From NCBI GenBank assembly GCA_021414145.1, contig JAIOOY010000087.1, forward strand, positions 1-37,691: DNA of 37,691 nucleotides. Reading direction: 5' to 3'. The notes under the pieces are model-generated. The model saw only the letters and a list, made by a program, of their open reading frames with translations, made no database searches and was not told where the DNA came from. The number at the start of each line of letters is the position of its first letter. Positions within the stretch are counted from its first letter, which is position 1. A program made the translations under genes and the position numbers. Below, one piece after another: positions 8,764 through 18,523 of this stretch. The stretch comes from Methylophilales bacterium (GTDB lineage Bacteria; Pseudomonadota; Gammaproteobacteria; Burkholderiales; Methylophilaceae).

Positions 8764-9216
8764 TTATTCCTCTCTTATCCATATTTGAGTTCGGCCAAAT
8801 AGACTGATACCCAAATATCCCCGTACTTTCAGCTTTGAGCCACCATCCAGCATCGTCAATTTAGCCCGGTAAATATTGCCGGACAGCGGATCAAGAATCT
8901 CGCCACCAGAATATTCATCACCTTCATGCCGCAGATTCCAAATGATTTCCATGCCCAACATCAATTGATCTTTACGTGCATCTTTACACAGCGTACATCG
9001 TTTATCAGGCTTATCTTCTGGGGTACCACGTTCGATGACACCGCTTAAACGCCCCTGTTGTTCTGTGATTCGAATGTACCCCGTATGTTTACCTTGGTCG
9101 TCAAAACTCTTCCATAACCCCACTGGAGTCATAAGGTCGGTTGCGGGTACCTGAAAAGAGACCAGCATTAAAAAACACCAAAGAAATATGATTGGTTTTT
9201 TAAATAAAATTAACAT
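8764..9216 (-). CDS. DUF2147-domain exported protein
   Basis: First gene of the efflux operon. I chose the ATG at 9216 because GGAGAG lies five bases upstream; the longer frame from 9228 puts its own start inside that Shine-Dalgarno. The protein has about 150 residues with an N-terminal signal peptide (FLWCFLMLVSFQVPA). The mature part carries the DUF2147 pattern: PVGLWKSFDDQGK, IRITEQQGRLSGVIERG, a CTLCKD cysteine pair and GGEILDPLSGNIYRAKLTM, ending in VRGYLGISLFGRTQIWIR. DUF2147 is a lipocalin-like beta-rich periplasmic domain of unknown role. The cysteine pair could be a disulfide or a metal site. Being promoter-proximal in a TetR-controlled pump operon hints at a periplasmic binding or stress function. 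Confidence 0.82.
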   Translation of the reverse strand: MLILFKKPIIFLWCFLMLVSFQVPATDLMTPVGLWKSFDDQGKHTGYIRITEQQGRLSGVIERGTPEDKPDKRCTLCKDARKDQLMLGMEIIWNLRHEGDEYSGGEILDPLSGNIYRAKLTMLDGGSKLKVRGYLGISLFGRTQIWIREE

Positions 9217-9234
9217 ACTGCTCTCCATAATTTA

Positions 9235-9279
9235 TGTTAACGGTGTTAATTAAACAATGTTAAGTTAACGTTGTCAACA
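9235..9279 (-). promoter_or_regulatory. Dyad operator, probable TetR-family binding site
   Basis: A 45-bp imperfect inverted repeat centred near 9257. Its two 25-base arms overlap slightly at the centre and match at about 18 of 25 positions. Inside it is a perfect short palindrome, GTTAACTTAAC. It overlaps the -35, spacer and -10 of the promoter for the minus-strand operon. This is where an autoregulating TetR protein would bind, and the operon encodes one. The dyad is seen directly; the identity of the binding protein is inferred. Confidence 0.65.
9249..9277 (-). promoter_or_regulatory. Sigma70-like promoter of the efflux operon
   Basis: On the minus strand a perfect -35 TTGACA (9277-9272) is followed after 17 bases by TTTAAT (9254-9249), five of six matches to the -10 consensus. 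Transcription would start near 9242, about 26 bases before the DUF2147 start codon. It is the strongest promoter match I found in the window and is embedded in the dyad operator, as expected for a repressor-controlled operon. Confidence 0.7.
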
Positions 9280-9325
9280 TATTTTCTCTTGCCTAAATGA
9301 TTTAAATAAAGTACTTTCTGTGCAT

Positions 9326-9412
9326 TGCTAGGGGTCTGCGATTTGCTTAGAAAATTGCAGTGAGAAAAACCCTTTGAACCTGATGCGGGTGATGCCGCCG
9401 TAGGGAAGCTAG
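9326..9412 (+). ncRNA. TPP riboswitch (THI element) upstream of thiC
   Basis: The thiamine pyrophosphate aptamer is recognised by its conserved blocks in order: GGGGTCTGC, a variable P3 stem (CTGC...GCAG), the TGAGA motif at 9361, AACCCTTTGAACCTGATG with slight variation, and the closing GGTGATGCCGCCGTAGGGAA. It lies directly upstream of thiC, its classic target. High TPP should reduce thiC expression. The downstream platform appears to be the hairpin at 9432-9457 that covers the thiC Shine-Dalgarno. Exact P1 boundaries are approximate. Confidence 0.93.
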
Positions 9413-9431
9413 AATCGCTTAGACTTCATGC

Positions 9432-11350
<1,919 letters not shown>

Positions 11351-11370
11351 TGAGCTTTTTGCAAGGCAAT

Positions 11371-11400
11371 AAAAAAGGCCAACTTAGGTTGGCCTTTTTT
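11371..11400. terminator. Bidirectional rho-independent terminator between thiC and rpsT
   Basis: A perfect hairpin with arms AAAAAAGGCCAAC and GTTGGCCTTTTTT and a TTAG loop. The GC-rich stem is flanked by A-runs and T-runs, so it gives a U-tail in both directions and should end both thiC (+) and rpsT (-). It is the clearest terminator in the window. Confidence 0.92.
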
Positions 11401-11415
11401 AGTTTCGGCGAAAAA

Positions 11416-11679
11416 TTACGCCATTGCCTTGATTGCTGCAGACAGACGGCTCTTATGACGAGCAGCCTTGTTCTTGTGGATGATATCCTTATCGGCAATA
11501 CGGTCAATCACACTGGTATTAGCTTCAAATAAGGCCTTAGCAGCAGCCTTGTCGCCAGCCAGAATTGCCTTTGCTACGTTTTTGATTGCAGTACGCAGTT
11601 CAGAACGTAGGCTTGCATTGTGCCCGCGTTGTTTTACTGCTTGACGTGCACGCTTGCGTGCTTGTGCGCTGTTAGCCAT
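11416..11679 (-). CDS. rpsT: 30S ribosomal protein S20
   Basis: An 87-residue basic helical protein that binds 16S rRNA early in 30S assembly. The start [20 protein letters not shown] and the ending [19 protein letters not shown] are diagnostic of bacterial S20, and the length is standard. It is transcribed alone from a good promoter at 11730-11758 and stops at the shared terminator. It is divergent from murJ, the common proteobacterial arrangement. A CTGGAG Shine-Dalgarno is present upstream. Confidence 0.98.
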   Translation of the reverse strand: MANSAQARKRARQAVKQRGHNASLRSELRTAIKNVAKAILAGDKAAAKALFEANTSVIDRIADKDIIHKNKAARHKSRLSAAIKAMA

Positions 11680-11729
11680 TCAATTACTCCAGAAAACTTG
11701 CTGTGTTAAGCCAAAATCGAAAACGCGCA

Positions 11730-11758
11730 ATCATACAGAGGCAACTTGGTTTTTGCAA
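11730..11758 (-). promoter_or_regulatory. rpsT promoter
   Basis: On the minus strand TTGCAA (11758-11753) is separated by 17 bases from TATGAT (11735-11730). Each differs from the sigma70 consensus by one base. The start of transcription would fall about 44 bases before the rpsT ATG. Confidence 0.65.
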
Positions 11759-11813
11759 GGCGAAATCGATAGAGCGCACATGGTAACATGCGATTTTTCC
11801 AAAGCGACTTTTT

Positions 11814-13352
11814 ATGAATTTACTTAAAGCGTTGGCTACTGTAGGTAGCATGACCTTTCTCTCACGGATACTGGGATTTGTACGTGACACCTTGGTGGCG
11901 AGAATATTTGGAGCCGGATTGGCTACCGACGCTTTCTTTGTTGCATTCAAAATTCCTAATTTGCTGCGTCGCATGTTCGCGGAAGGTGCCTTCTCACAGG
12001 CTTTCGTACCAGTTCTAGCCGAATACAAGACCCGACGGGGTGAAGACGCCACGCGCACACTGGTAAACCATGTCGGTAGCCTGCTGGCGCTAGTACTACT
12101 GGTGGTGACAGTCATCGGTATCTTGGCAGCACCTTGGGTGGTGTATCTTAGCGCGCCCGGATTTCACACCAGCCCGGACAAATTTGAACTCACCGTCAGC
12201 CTGCTGCGTATCACCTTTCCCTATATCCTATTCATTTCCTTGGCCTCTCTTGCGGGCGCAGTACTGAACACTTACGGCAAGTTCTCCATCCCTGCGTTTA
12301 CGCCAACGTTGCTCAATGTATCCTTTATCGTCATCTCGCTGTTCTTCGTACCCTATTTCGACCCACCAGTGATGGCCTTGGCTTGGGCTGTCGTTATCGG
12401 AGGAGTATTACAACTATTCTTTCAAGTGCCCTATCTATTTAAAATAGGTTTTCGACCACGCTTCAATCTGGACTGGCATGACGAAGGAGTGTGGCGCATC
12501 GTTAAATTGATGGGGCCAGCAATGTTTGGAGTTTCCATCGGCCAAATCTCCCTCCTGATCAATACAATCTTCGCTTCTTTTCTAGTGACTGGTAGTGTTT
12601 CCTGGCTTTATTACGCCGACAGATTGATGGAGTTTCCCACCGGAGTCCTTGGAGTGGCGTTAGGGACCATCCTGTTACCCAGTCTGTCCAAGACCTTCAG
12701 CGAGGATGCACATGTAGAATATTCCCAATTGCTTGATTGGGGCCTGCGCCTGACCTTGATACTTGCCCTGCCTGCCGCCGCCGCTCTGGCGGTGTTAGCC
12801 GTACCCCTCGTTAGTGGGCTGTTCTATTACGGGGCTTTTACCATCCATGATGTGTGGATGACACGCCAGGCTCTGATGGCCTACAGTTTAGGCTTGCTGG
12901 GTCTGATTATGGTGAAGGTACTCGCGCCCGGTTTTTACGCACGGCAAAACATCAAAACTCCGGTAAAAATCGCTATCTTTACTCTAATCATGACTCAGGT
13001 CATGAACCTGATTTTCATCTGGAAACTGCAGCACGCAGGACTGGCGCTCTCTATTGGTTTGGGAGCCTGCCTTAACGCAGGATTGCTCTACTATCATCTT
13101 CGCCGTGCCGGCATTTACCAGCCACAGGCGGGGTGGCGCATATTCTTCCTAAAAGTAGCAACGGCCGTAGTGTTCATGTCAGCGATCCTGCACTTTGCGA
13201 TGATCAGCGATGATTTTTGGCTCCATATCGGTGCCAAGCTACGTATCATCTACCTGTTTGGATTGGTAGCGTTGGGAGCGATAAGCTATTTCGCAGCATT
13301 ATGGATGCTTGGTTTTCGCCCTAAAGACTTTATAAGGCGCACGACGGTGTGA
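11814..13352 (+). CDS. murJ: Lipid II flippase MurJ (MviN)
   Basis: A 512-residue polytopic inner-membrane protein, expected to have 14 transmembrane helices, that moves lipid II to the periplasmic face for peptidoglycan synthesis. The N-terminus ([20 protein letters not shown], then [20 protein letters not shown] and [14 protein letters not shown]) is the hallmark of MurJ. It includes conserved arginines of the central cavity. Length is typical. No clear Shine-Dalgarno precedes the ATG; it was chosen because homologues begin at this MNLLKAL-like point. The gene is 13 bases from ribF and probably co-transcribed with it, as in many proteobacteria. Confidence 0.97.
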   Translation: MNLLKALATVGSMTFLSRILGFVRDTLVARIFGAGLATDAFFVAFKIPNLLRRMFAEGAFSQAFVPVLAEYKTRRGEDATRTLVNHVGSLLALVLLVVTVIGILAAPWVVYLSAPGFHTSPDKFELTVSLLRITFPYILFISLASLAGAVLNTYGKFSIPAFTPTLLNVSFIVISLFFVPYFDPPVMALAWAVVIGGVLQLFFQVPYLFKIGFRPRFNLDWHDEGVWRIVKLMGPAMFGVSIGQISLLINTIFASFLVTGSVSWLYYADRLMEFPTGVLGVALGTILLPSLSKTFSEDAHVEYSQLLDWGLRLTLILALPAAAALAVLAVPLVSGLFYYGAFTIHDVWMTRQALMAYSLGLLGLIMVKVLAPGFYARQNIKTPVKIAIFTLIMTQVMNLIFIWKLQHAGLALSIGLGACLNAGLLYYHLRRAGIYQPQAGWRIFFLKVATAVVFMSAILHFAMISDDFWLHIGAKLRIIYLFGLVALGAISYFAALWMLGFRPKDFIRRTTV

Positions 13353-13365
13353 TGGGAAACGTGTA

Positions 13366-14286
13366 ATGGAAGTATTGCGACATTTCCCTAAAGTGGCCCT
13401 AGCTCCTTGTGTGCTGGCAATAGGCAACTTTGACGGTGTACATATTGGGCATCAGGCGGTTTTTCAACGCTTAATTAGCCAGGCTCAGACGCTCAACATC
13501 AACTCCTGCGTGATGACCTTTGAGCCACATCCGCGCGAATTTTTCACCCCAGAGCAAGCTCCGCCAAGGCTGACCTCACTGCGAGAGAAGCTAGAATTAA
13601 TGGAAGCCGCAGGTGTGCAAAAAGTACATGTCTGCCACTTTGATGCTGCCTTTGCCACGATGAGCGCGCAAACTTTTATGAGAGATGTTCTACATCAATC
13701 GCTAGCCATAAAATGCGTGATGGTGGGCGAGGACTTCCGCTTTGGTGCCAAACGTAGCGGCGATGTAGCGAGTTTGCGTGACAGCGGAGCGCAGTTAGGT
13801 TTTAGTGTAGAACCTATATCACCAGTGATGTTGGCGGGAGAACGAGTTTCCAGCACTGCTGTGCGCGATGCATTGGCATCAGGAAAATTGAGTACAGCCA
13901 AAGCTTTGTTGGGACGAGACTACAGCATCAGCGGCCATGTGGTGCATGGCGACAAGTTAGGCCGCACCTTGGGCTATCCCACAGCCAACGTACAAATGCA
14001 CCACGACCAGCCGCCACTGACCGGTATTTATGCGGTACGGCTAAGCGGCGTGGGTGCGAAGGAGTTGCCCGGCGTGGCGAGTTTGGGCGTAAGACCTACA
14101 GTCAAAACCGACGGCAAACCTACACTGGAAGTACATCTGTTTGATTTTGACGGTGACATTTACAATCAGCATGTGCGTGTGCATTTTTTGCACAAAATCC
14201 GCGACGAGCTTAAATTTGCCGATGTGGAGGAGCTAAAAAGCCAGATGCGATTGGATGAACAAGCCGCTCGGGAATATTTAGGATAA
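13366..14286 (+). CDS. ribF: Bifunctional riboflavin kinase / FAD synthetase
   Basis: A 306-residue cytosolic enzyme that phosphorylates riboflavin to FMN and adenylates FMN to FAD. The N-terminal FAD synthetase (nucleotidyltransferase) half shows AIGNFDGVHIGHQAVFQRL and later VGEDFRFGAKRSGD plus VSSTAVRDAL. The C-terminal kinase half shows GHVVHGDKLGRTLGYPTANV and GIYAVRLSG, with the family ending KIRDELKF. Length and order are normal. It follows murJ closely and is followed by dhaL after three bases. In many proteobacteria the next genes would be ileS and lspA; here dhaL-dhaK follow instead. Confidence 0.97.
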   Translation: MEVLRHFPKVALAPCVLAIGNFDGVHIGHQAVFQRLISQAQTLNINSCVMTFEPHPREFFTPEQAPPRLTSLREKLELMEAAGVQKVHVCHFDAAFATMSAQTFMRDVLHQSLAIKCVMVGEDFRFGAKRSGDVASLRDSGAQLGFSVEPISPVMLAGERVSSTAVRDALASGKLSTAKALLGRDYSISGHVVHGDKLGRTLGYPTANVQMHHDQPPLTGIYAVRLSGVGAKELPGVASLGVRPTVKTDGKPTLEVHLFDFDGDIYNQHVRVHFLHKIRDELKFADVEELKSQMRLDEQAAREYLG

Positions 14287-14289
14287 GCC

Positions 14290-14916
14290 ATGCAAACTTC
14301 CTTTATTTTGCAAGCCGCCGAGGCCATCAATCAAGCTATTTTAAGTAGTGAATCAGTGCTTGAATCACTAGACCGCGAGATTGGTGATGGCGACCATTTC
14401 ATCAATATGAAAAGAGGTGCTGCCACCATCGTCGCCTTGCGCGAGGAACTTGCGCCATTGCCTGCCGATGCCGCGCTGCAAAAGATAGGCATGAAACTAC
14501 TCTCCACCGTAGGCGGCGCTTCTGGCGTATTGATGGGAAGTTTTTTCATTGCTATGGCGAAAACCATCAAAGACAATAGTGGAAATGACATGACGGCCAT
14601 CGCCGCTGCTTTTCAAAGTGGAGTAACAAGCATTCAAGCCCGCGGTAAAGCCGGCGTGGGCGAAAAAACCATGCTCGACGTGTTAATTCCAGTGGCAACA
14701 ACATTTGTAGTGCAAGCCAATGCTGAGCGAAATTTCTTGTTGCAAGCATTGAAACAAGAAGCCGAACGCGGCGTACTAGCCACGCGCGACATGATTGCCA
14801 CTAAGGGTCGAGCCGCATCTCTGGGCGAGCGCGCCATAGGCCATATAGACCCGGGGGCTAAGAGCTGCCAGATTATAATTAGTGCCGTGTGTGATTTGGT
14901 GAGGAGTGAAACATGA
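14290..14916 (+). CDS. dhaL: Dihydroxyacetone kinase ADP-binding subunit DhaL
   Basis: A 208-residue protein. DhaL carries the nucleotide and transfers phosphate to dihydroxyacetone held on DhaK. The magnesium-binding aspartates are present in LDREIGDGDHFINM, and the helical-barrel signatures GGASGVLMGSFF, GKAGVGEKTMLDVLIPV and GRAASLGERAIGHIDPGA are intact. One residue after GDGDH is Phe where Gly is usual. It starts three bases after ribF and overlaps dhaK by four bases (14913-14916), so the L and K subunits are translationally coupled in the order L-K. No DhaM phosphotransfer subunit is in the window, so the phosphate donor is unclear: it may be PTS through a distant dhaM, or ATP. Confidence 0.92.
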   Translation: MQTSFILQAAEAINQAILSSESVLESLDREIGDGDHFINMKRGAATIVALREELAPLPADAALQKIGMKLLSTVGGASGVLMGSFFIAMAKTIKDNSGNDMTAIAAAFQSGVTSIQARGKAGVGEKTMLDVLIPVATTFVVQANAERNFLLQALKQEAERGVLATRDMIATKGRAASLGERAIGHIDPGAKSCQIIISAVCDLVRSET

Positions 14917-15902
14917 AAAAATTCATCAACAACGTGGACGATGTACTGGTAGAAAGCCTTTCTGGCTTCGCCTCGGCACACCGTGATCTGATCGCTTTGC
15001 ATCTAGATCCGCATTATTTATCGCGCGCACAAAAAGCGCACAATAAAGTGGCGCTTATTTCCGGCGGTGGTTCAGGACACGAGCCGCTACACGGCGGATT
15101 TGTGGGGCATGGCATGTTAGATGCCGCTTGTCCCGGACACGTTTTTACCTCGCCCACACCAGACCAGATGTTGGAAGCCGCACAAAGTGTAGAAAGTGGC
15201 AAAGGCGTTCTGTTCATCGTCAAGAACTACGCGGGTGATGTCATGAATTTTGAAATGGCAGCGGAAATGCTGCCATTCGAGCATGCAACTGTACTCACCA
15301 GCGATGACGTGGCGGTGGAAAACTCCACTTACACCACGGGGCGGCGCGGAGTTGCGGGTACCGTCATCGTCGAAAAAGTCGTCGGCAGCCTCGCCGAAAC
15401 TGGTGCAGATTTAGTCTCGTGCAAAGCCTTGGGCGACAAGGTCAACAGTCGCACCGCCAGCATGGGAGTGGCGCTCACTAGCTGTACCGTACCTGCAGCT
15501 GGCAGACCCACCTTTGACATCAGTGACCACGAACTGGAAATGGGCGTAGGCATTCACGGCGAGCCGGGTCGCCGGCGCGAAGCCATGCGCGAGGCAGATG
15601 CGATTGTGGCCGACTTGGTGGCCGCAATTCTGCATGATTTGAAACCAACAACCCATAGCGAAGCGCTACTGATGATTAATGGTTTTGGCGGCACGCCGCT
15701 GATGGAGCTTTATTTGCTCTATAACAGTGCAGAAATACTGTTAAAGGCACACGGACTGAACATCACTCGTTCGCTGGTGGGCAACTACACCACCTCGCTA
15801 GATATGGCGGGCGCTTCAATCACTTTGTGTTTGCTGGATGACGAAATTCGCCAGCATTGGGATAGCCCGGTGCATACTCCTGCTTTGCGCTGGAAAATGT
15901 AA
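14913..15902 (+). CDS. dhaK: Dihydroxyacetone kinase substrate-binding subunit DhaK
   Basis: A 329-residue subunit that binds dihydroxyacetone covalently as a hemiaminal through a histidine. That residue is His215 in GIHGEPG. The substrate-site motif ISGGGSGHEPLHGGFVG near residue 50 and KNYAGDVMNFEMAAE are intact. Length fits the stand-alone PTS-type DhaK rather than the fused ATP-dependent enzyme. The ATG overlaps the dhaL stop. The product, dihydroxyacetone phosphate, feeds glycolysis or gluconeogenesis, and the neighbour downstream is glycogen phosphorylase. A hairpin at 15908-15937 separates the two. Confidence 0.95.
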   Translation: MKKFINNVDDVLVESLSGFASAHRDLIALHLDPHYLSRAQKAHNKVALISGGGSGHEPLHGGFVGHGMLDAACPGHVFTSPTPDQMLEAAQSVESGKGVLFIVKNYAGDVMNFEMAAEMLPFEHATVLTSDDVAVENSTYTTGRRGVAGTVIVEKVVGSLAETGADLVSCKALGDKVNSRTASMGVALTSCTVPAAGRPTFDISDHELEMGVGIHGEPGRRREAMREADAIVADLVAAILHDLKPTTHSEALLMINGFGGTPLMELYLLYNSAEILLKAHGLNITRSLVGNYTTSLDMAGASITLCLLDDEIRQHWDSPVHTPALRWKM

Positions 15903-15907
15903 GAGAA

Positions 15908-15937
15908 AATCAGAGGTTCTTTAGGGAACCTCTGATT
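15908..15937 (+). terminator. Strong hairpin between dhaK and glgP, possible terminator or repeat unit
   Basis: A perfect 12-bp stem (AATCAGAGGTTC with GAACCTCTGATT) and a six-base loop TTTAGG, six bases after the dhaK stop. It is followed by AAGTTTTAAAAAA, a poor U-tract, so termination may be weak. Palindromes of this TCAGAGGTTC type may be dispersed intergenic repeats; I see only one copy in this window. Confidence 0.55.
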
Positions 15938-16021
15938 AAGTTTTAAAAAATCCACTTTTTAGCAGGTACAATTGTTGCTTGCTTTTGAACTCCATAATTT
16001 AATAACCCTTCGCTATACATC

Positions 16022-18523
16022 ATGAACTCCAAGCCCTTTGTTACCAGCAAGACCTCGGCAGATTTTTTCACGCTTCCCTCTTCCAGCATGGATGGGAAAG
16101 CCATCGTTGAGGATTTTCGGCACTATTTCAGTCGCACCTTGGGGAGAAGCAATGTTAACCAAGCGGCCTATCACGTCTTCACTGCATTCTCCATGGCTTG
16201 GAGAGACCGACTTGTAGAGCGTTGGAAAAAGACGCGCGCTGCCCAAACTGAATCAGACTGCAAGCGCACTTACTATTTATCTTTGGAATTTCTGATGGGG
16301 CGAGCGTTGGGTAATGCAATGCTTAATTTGGATGTGGACTCGGATACGGCGCAAATTCTCAAAAGTGTCGGCCTAGAACTGGAAGAAATCATAGATCAGG
16401 AACATGACGCTGGTTTGGGGAATGGCGGTTTAGGGCGGCTTGCCGCGTGTTTTCTTGATAGTTGTGCCACGTTGCAGTTGCCAGTGCGTGGCTACGGTAT
16501 CCGTTATGAGTACGGCATGTTCCGCCAGAAGATAGAAAATGGTCACCAACATGAAGAACCCGATCATTGGTTGCGTATCGGCAATCCTTGGGAGATAGAA
16601 CGTCAAGAACTGGCGGTACGCATCAAATTTGGCGGCCATACTGAATTCCACACGAGCGCAGACGGCCTGCCTAAAGCCAAATGGGTGCATTCGCACGACG
16701 TGATGGCGATTGCCTATGACATGCCGATTCCTGGTTATCGCAACGGCACGGTCAACACCTTGCGACTGTGGAAATCCACTGCGACCAACGAATTCGACTT
16801 AGGTGAATTTAATGCAGGAAGCTATGCCGATGCTGTGGCTTCGCAAAATGCCGCCGAGCAAATCACTATGGTGCTGTACCCCAACGATTCCAGCGAGAAT
16901 GGCAAAGAGCTGCGTTTGCGCCAACAATACTTCCTTGCATCTGCCAGCCTGCAAGATGTACTGCGCTGCTGGGTTGACAGTCATGGTAATGATTTTAGCC
17001 AGTTTGCCGAAAAGAATGCCTTTCAGCTCAACGACACGCACCCCACTTGCGCAGTGCCGGAGCTGATGCGCTTACTGATGGATGAACACGATCTTAGCTG
17101 GGATCAAGCTTGGGCAATCACCTCAAAATCAGTCGCATACACTAATCACACCTTGCTGCCAGAAGCGTTGGAAAAATGGTCGGTCGGTATGTTCAGCCGT
17201 TTGTTGCCACGTTTGTACGAAATCGTCTGTGAAATCAATGCGCGCTTTCTAGAGGTGGTTGAAAAGCGCTGGCCTGGCGATTTAGAGCGTATGCAACGCA
17301 TGTCCATCATTGAAGAAAATGGCGGAAAATATTTGCGGATGGCCTATCTGGCGGTCGTCGCCAGTACTTCAGTCAATGGCGTAGCAGCGCTGCATTCGCA
17401 ACTGCTGACACAACACTTGTTCCGTGATTTTTTTGAGCTGTGGCCAGAAAAATTCAACAACAAAACCAATGGGGTGACGCCTAGACGCTGGATAGCCTCT
17501 AGCAATCCAGCACTCAGCAAGCTTATTTCCGACACTATCGGTGCTACATGGGTGACCGACTTGCCACAACTGCGCAAGCTTGCACCTTACTCCGAAGATA
17601 CTAATTTCCGCGCCCAATGGCGTGCGGTCAAGCAAGCCAACAAAGCGCGACTAGCTGAGATGGTTAAACGCGATTGCGGCGTAGAATTCGATATTAATGC
17701 CATCTTTGACGTGCAAGTGAAACGTATTCACGAGTACAAACGGCAATTGCTTAACGTGTTGCACGTCATCCATCTCTATGACCGTATCAAACGTGGTGAC
17801 AAAGCTGGCATTACGCCGCGCTGTGTATTGATTGGTGGCAAGGCAGCGCCTGGTTACGCGATGGCAAAACGCATCATCAAGCTTGTCAATTCTGTAGCGA
17901 CCGTGATTAACGAAGACCAAGAGACCGAAGGCTTGTTGCGCCTCGCGTTCTTCCCAGATTACCGTGTAACAGCAATGGAGGTGATTTGTGCGGGAACGGA
18001 TTTATCTGAGCAGATTTCAACTGCGGGCAAAGAAGCCTCAGGTACCGGCAACATGAAGTTCATGATGAATGGTGCTTTGACCATAGGTACGCTGGACGGG
18101 GCAAATATCGAAATTCGCGAAGAGGCAGGTGCGGACAATTTCTTCCTGTTCGGGCTAGATGCTGAAGAAGTGGAAGCTTTGCACGGACACTATGACCCTG
18201 CCGCCATCATCGCAGCGGATGCCGACTTATCACGTGTGATACACATGCTACATAGCAACCATTTCAATATGTTCGAACCGGGAATATTTGAACCTATCGT
18301 GCACGCCATTACGAATCCGTATGATCCATGGATGACTGCGGCTGATTTCCGTAGTTACGTAGATGCCCAAGATCGTGTTGCAGCGGCTTATTTAGATCAA
18401 GAAAATTGGGTTCGTATGAGTATCTTGAACACGGCGAGCAGTGGCGAGTTTTCAAGCGACCGTACTATCGCTGACTACAACCGCGACATCTGGCACTTAC
18501 CCACCATCAAGCCGAAGGTTTAA
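16022..18523 (+). CDS. glgP: Glycogen/starch/alpha-glucan phosphorylase
   Basis: An 833-residue cytosolic enzyme that releases glucose 1-phosphate from alpha-1,4-glucans. Length matches GlgP/MalP. The pyridoxal-phosphate lysine is Lys679 in GTGNMKFMMNGALTIGTLDG, equivalent to Lys680 of the muscle enzyme. Other signatures are YYLSLEFLMGRALGNAMLN, DAGLGNGGLGRLAACFLDS, NDTHPTCAVPELMRLL and VKRIHEYKRQLLNVLH. No good Shine-Dalgarno is seen before the ATG, but homologous proteins begin at a comparable distance from YLSLEF. The 3' end shares a TTAA with convergent ubiB (18520-18523). No other glycogen gene is in the window. Confidence 0.96.
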   Translation: MNSKPFVTSKTSADFFTLPSSSMDGKAIVEDFRHYFSRTLGRSNVNQAAYHVFTAFSMAWRDRLVERWKKTRAAQTESDCKRTYYLSLEFLMGRALGNAMLNLDVDSDTAQILKSVGLELEEIIDQEHDAGLGNGGLGRLAACFLDSCATLQLPVRGYGIRYEYGMFRQKIENGHQHEEPDHWLRIGNPWEIERQELAVRIKFGGHTEFHTSADGLPKAKWVHSHDVMAIAYDMPIPGYRNGTVNTLRLWKSTATNEFDLGEFNAGSYADAVASQNAAEQITMVLYPNDSSENGKELRLRQQYFLASASLQDVLRCWVDSHGNDFSQFAEKNAFQLNDTHPTCAVPELMRLLMDEHDLSWDQAWAITSKSVAYTNHTLLPEALEKWSVGMFSRLLPRLYEIVCEINARFLEVVEKRWPGDLERMQRMSIIEENGGKYLRMAYLAVVASTSVNGVAALHSQLLTQHLFRDFFELWPEKFNNKTNGVTPRRWIASSNPALSKLISDTIGATWVTDLPQLRKLAPYSEDTNFRAQWRAVKQANKARLAEMVKRDCGVEFDINAIFDVQVKRIHEYKRQLLNVLHVIHLYDRIKRGDKAGITPRCVLIGGKAAPGYAMAKRIIKLVNSVATVINEDQETEGLLRLAFFPDYRVTAMEVICAGTDLSEQISTAGKEASGTGNMKFMMNGALTIGTLDGANIEIREEAGADNFFLFGLDAEEVEALHGHYDPAAIIAADADLSRVIHMLHSNHFNMFEPGIFEPIVHAITNPYDPWMTAADFRSYVDAQDRVAAAYLDQENWVRMSILNTASSGEFSSDRTIADYNRDIWHLPTIKPKV

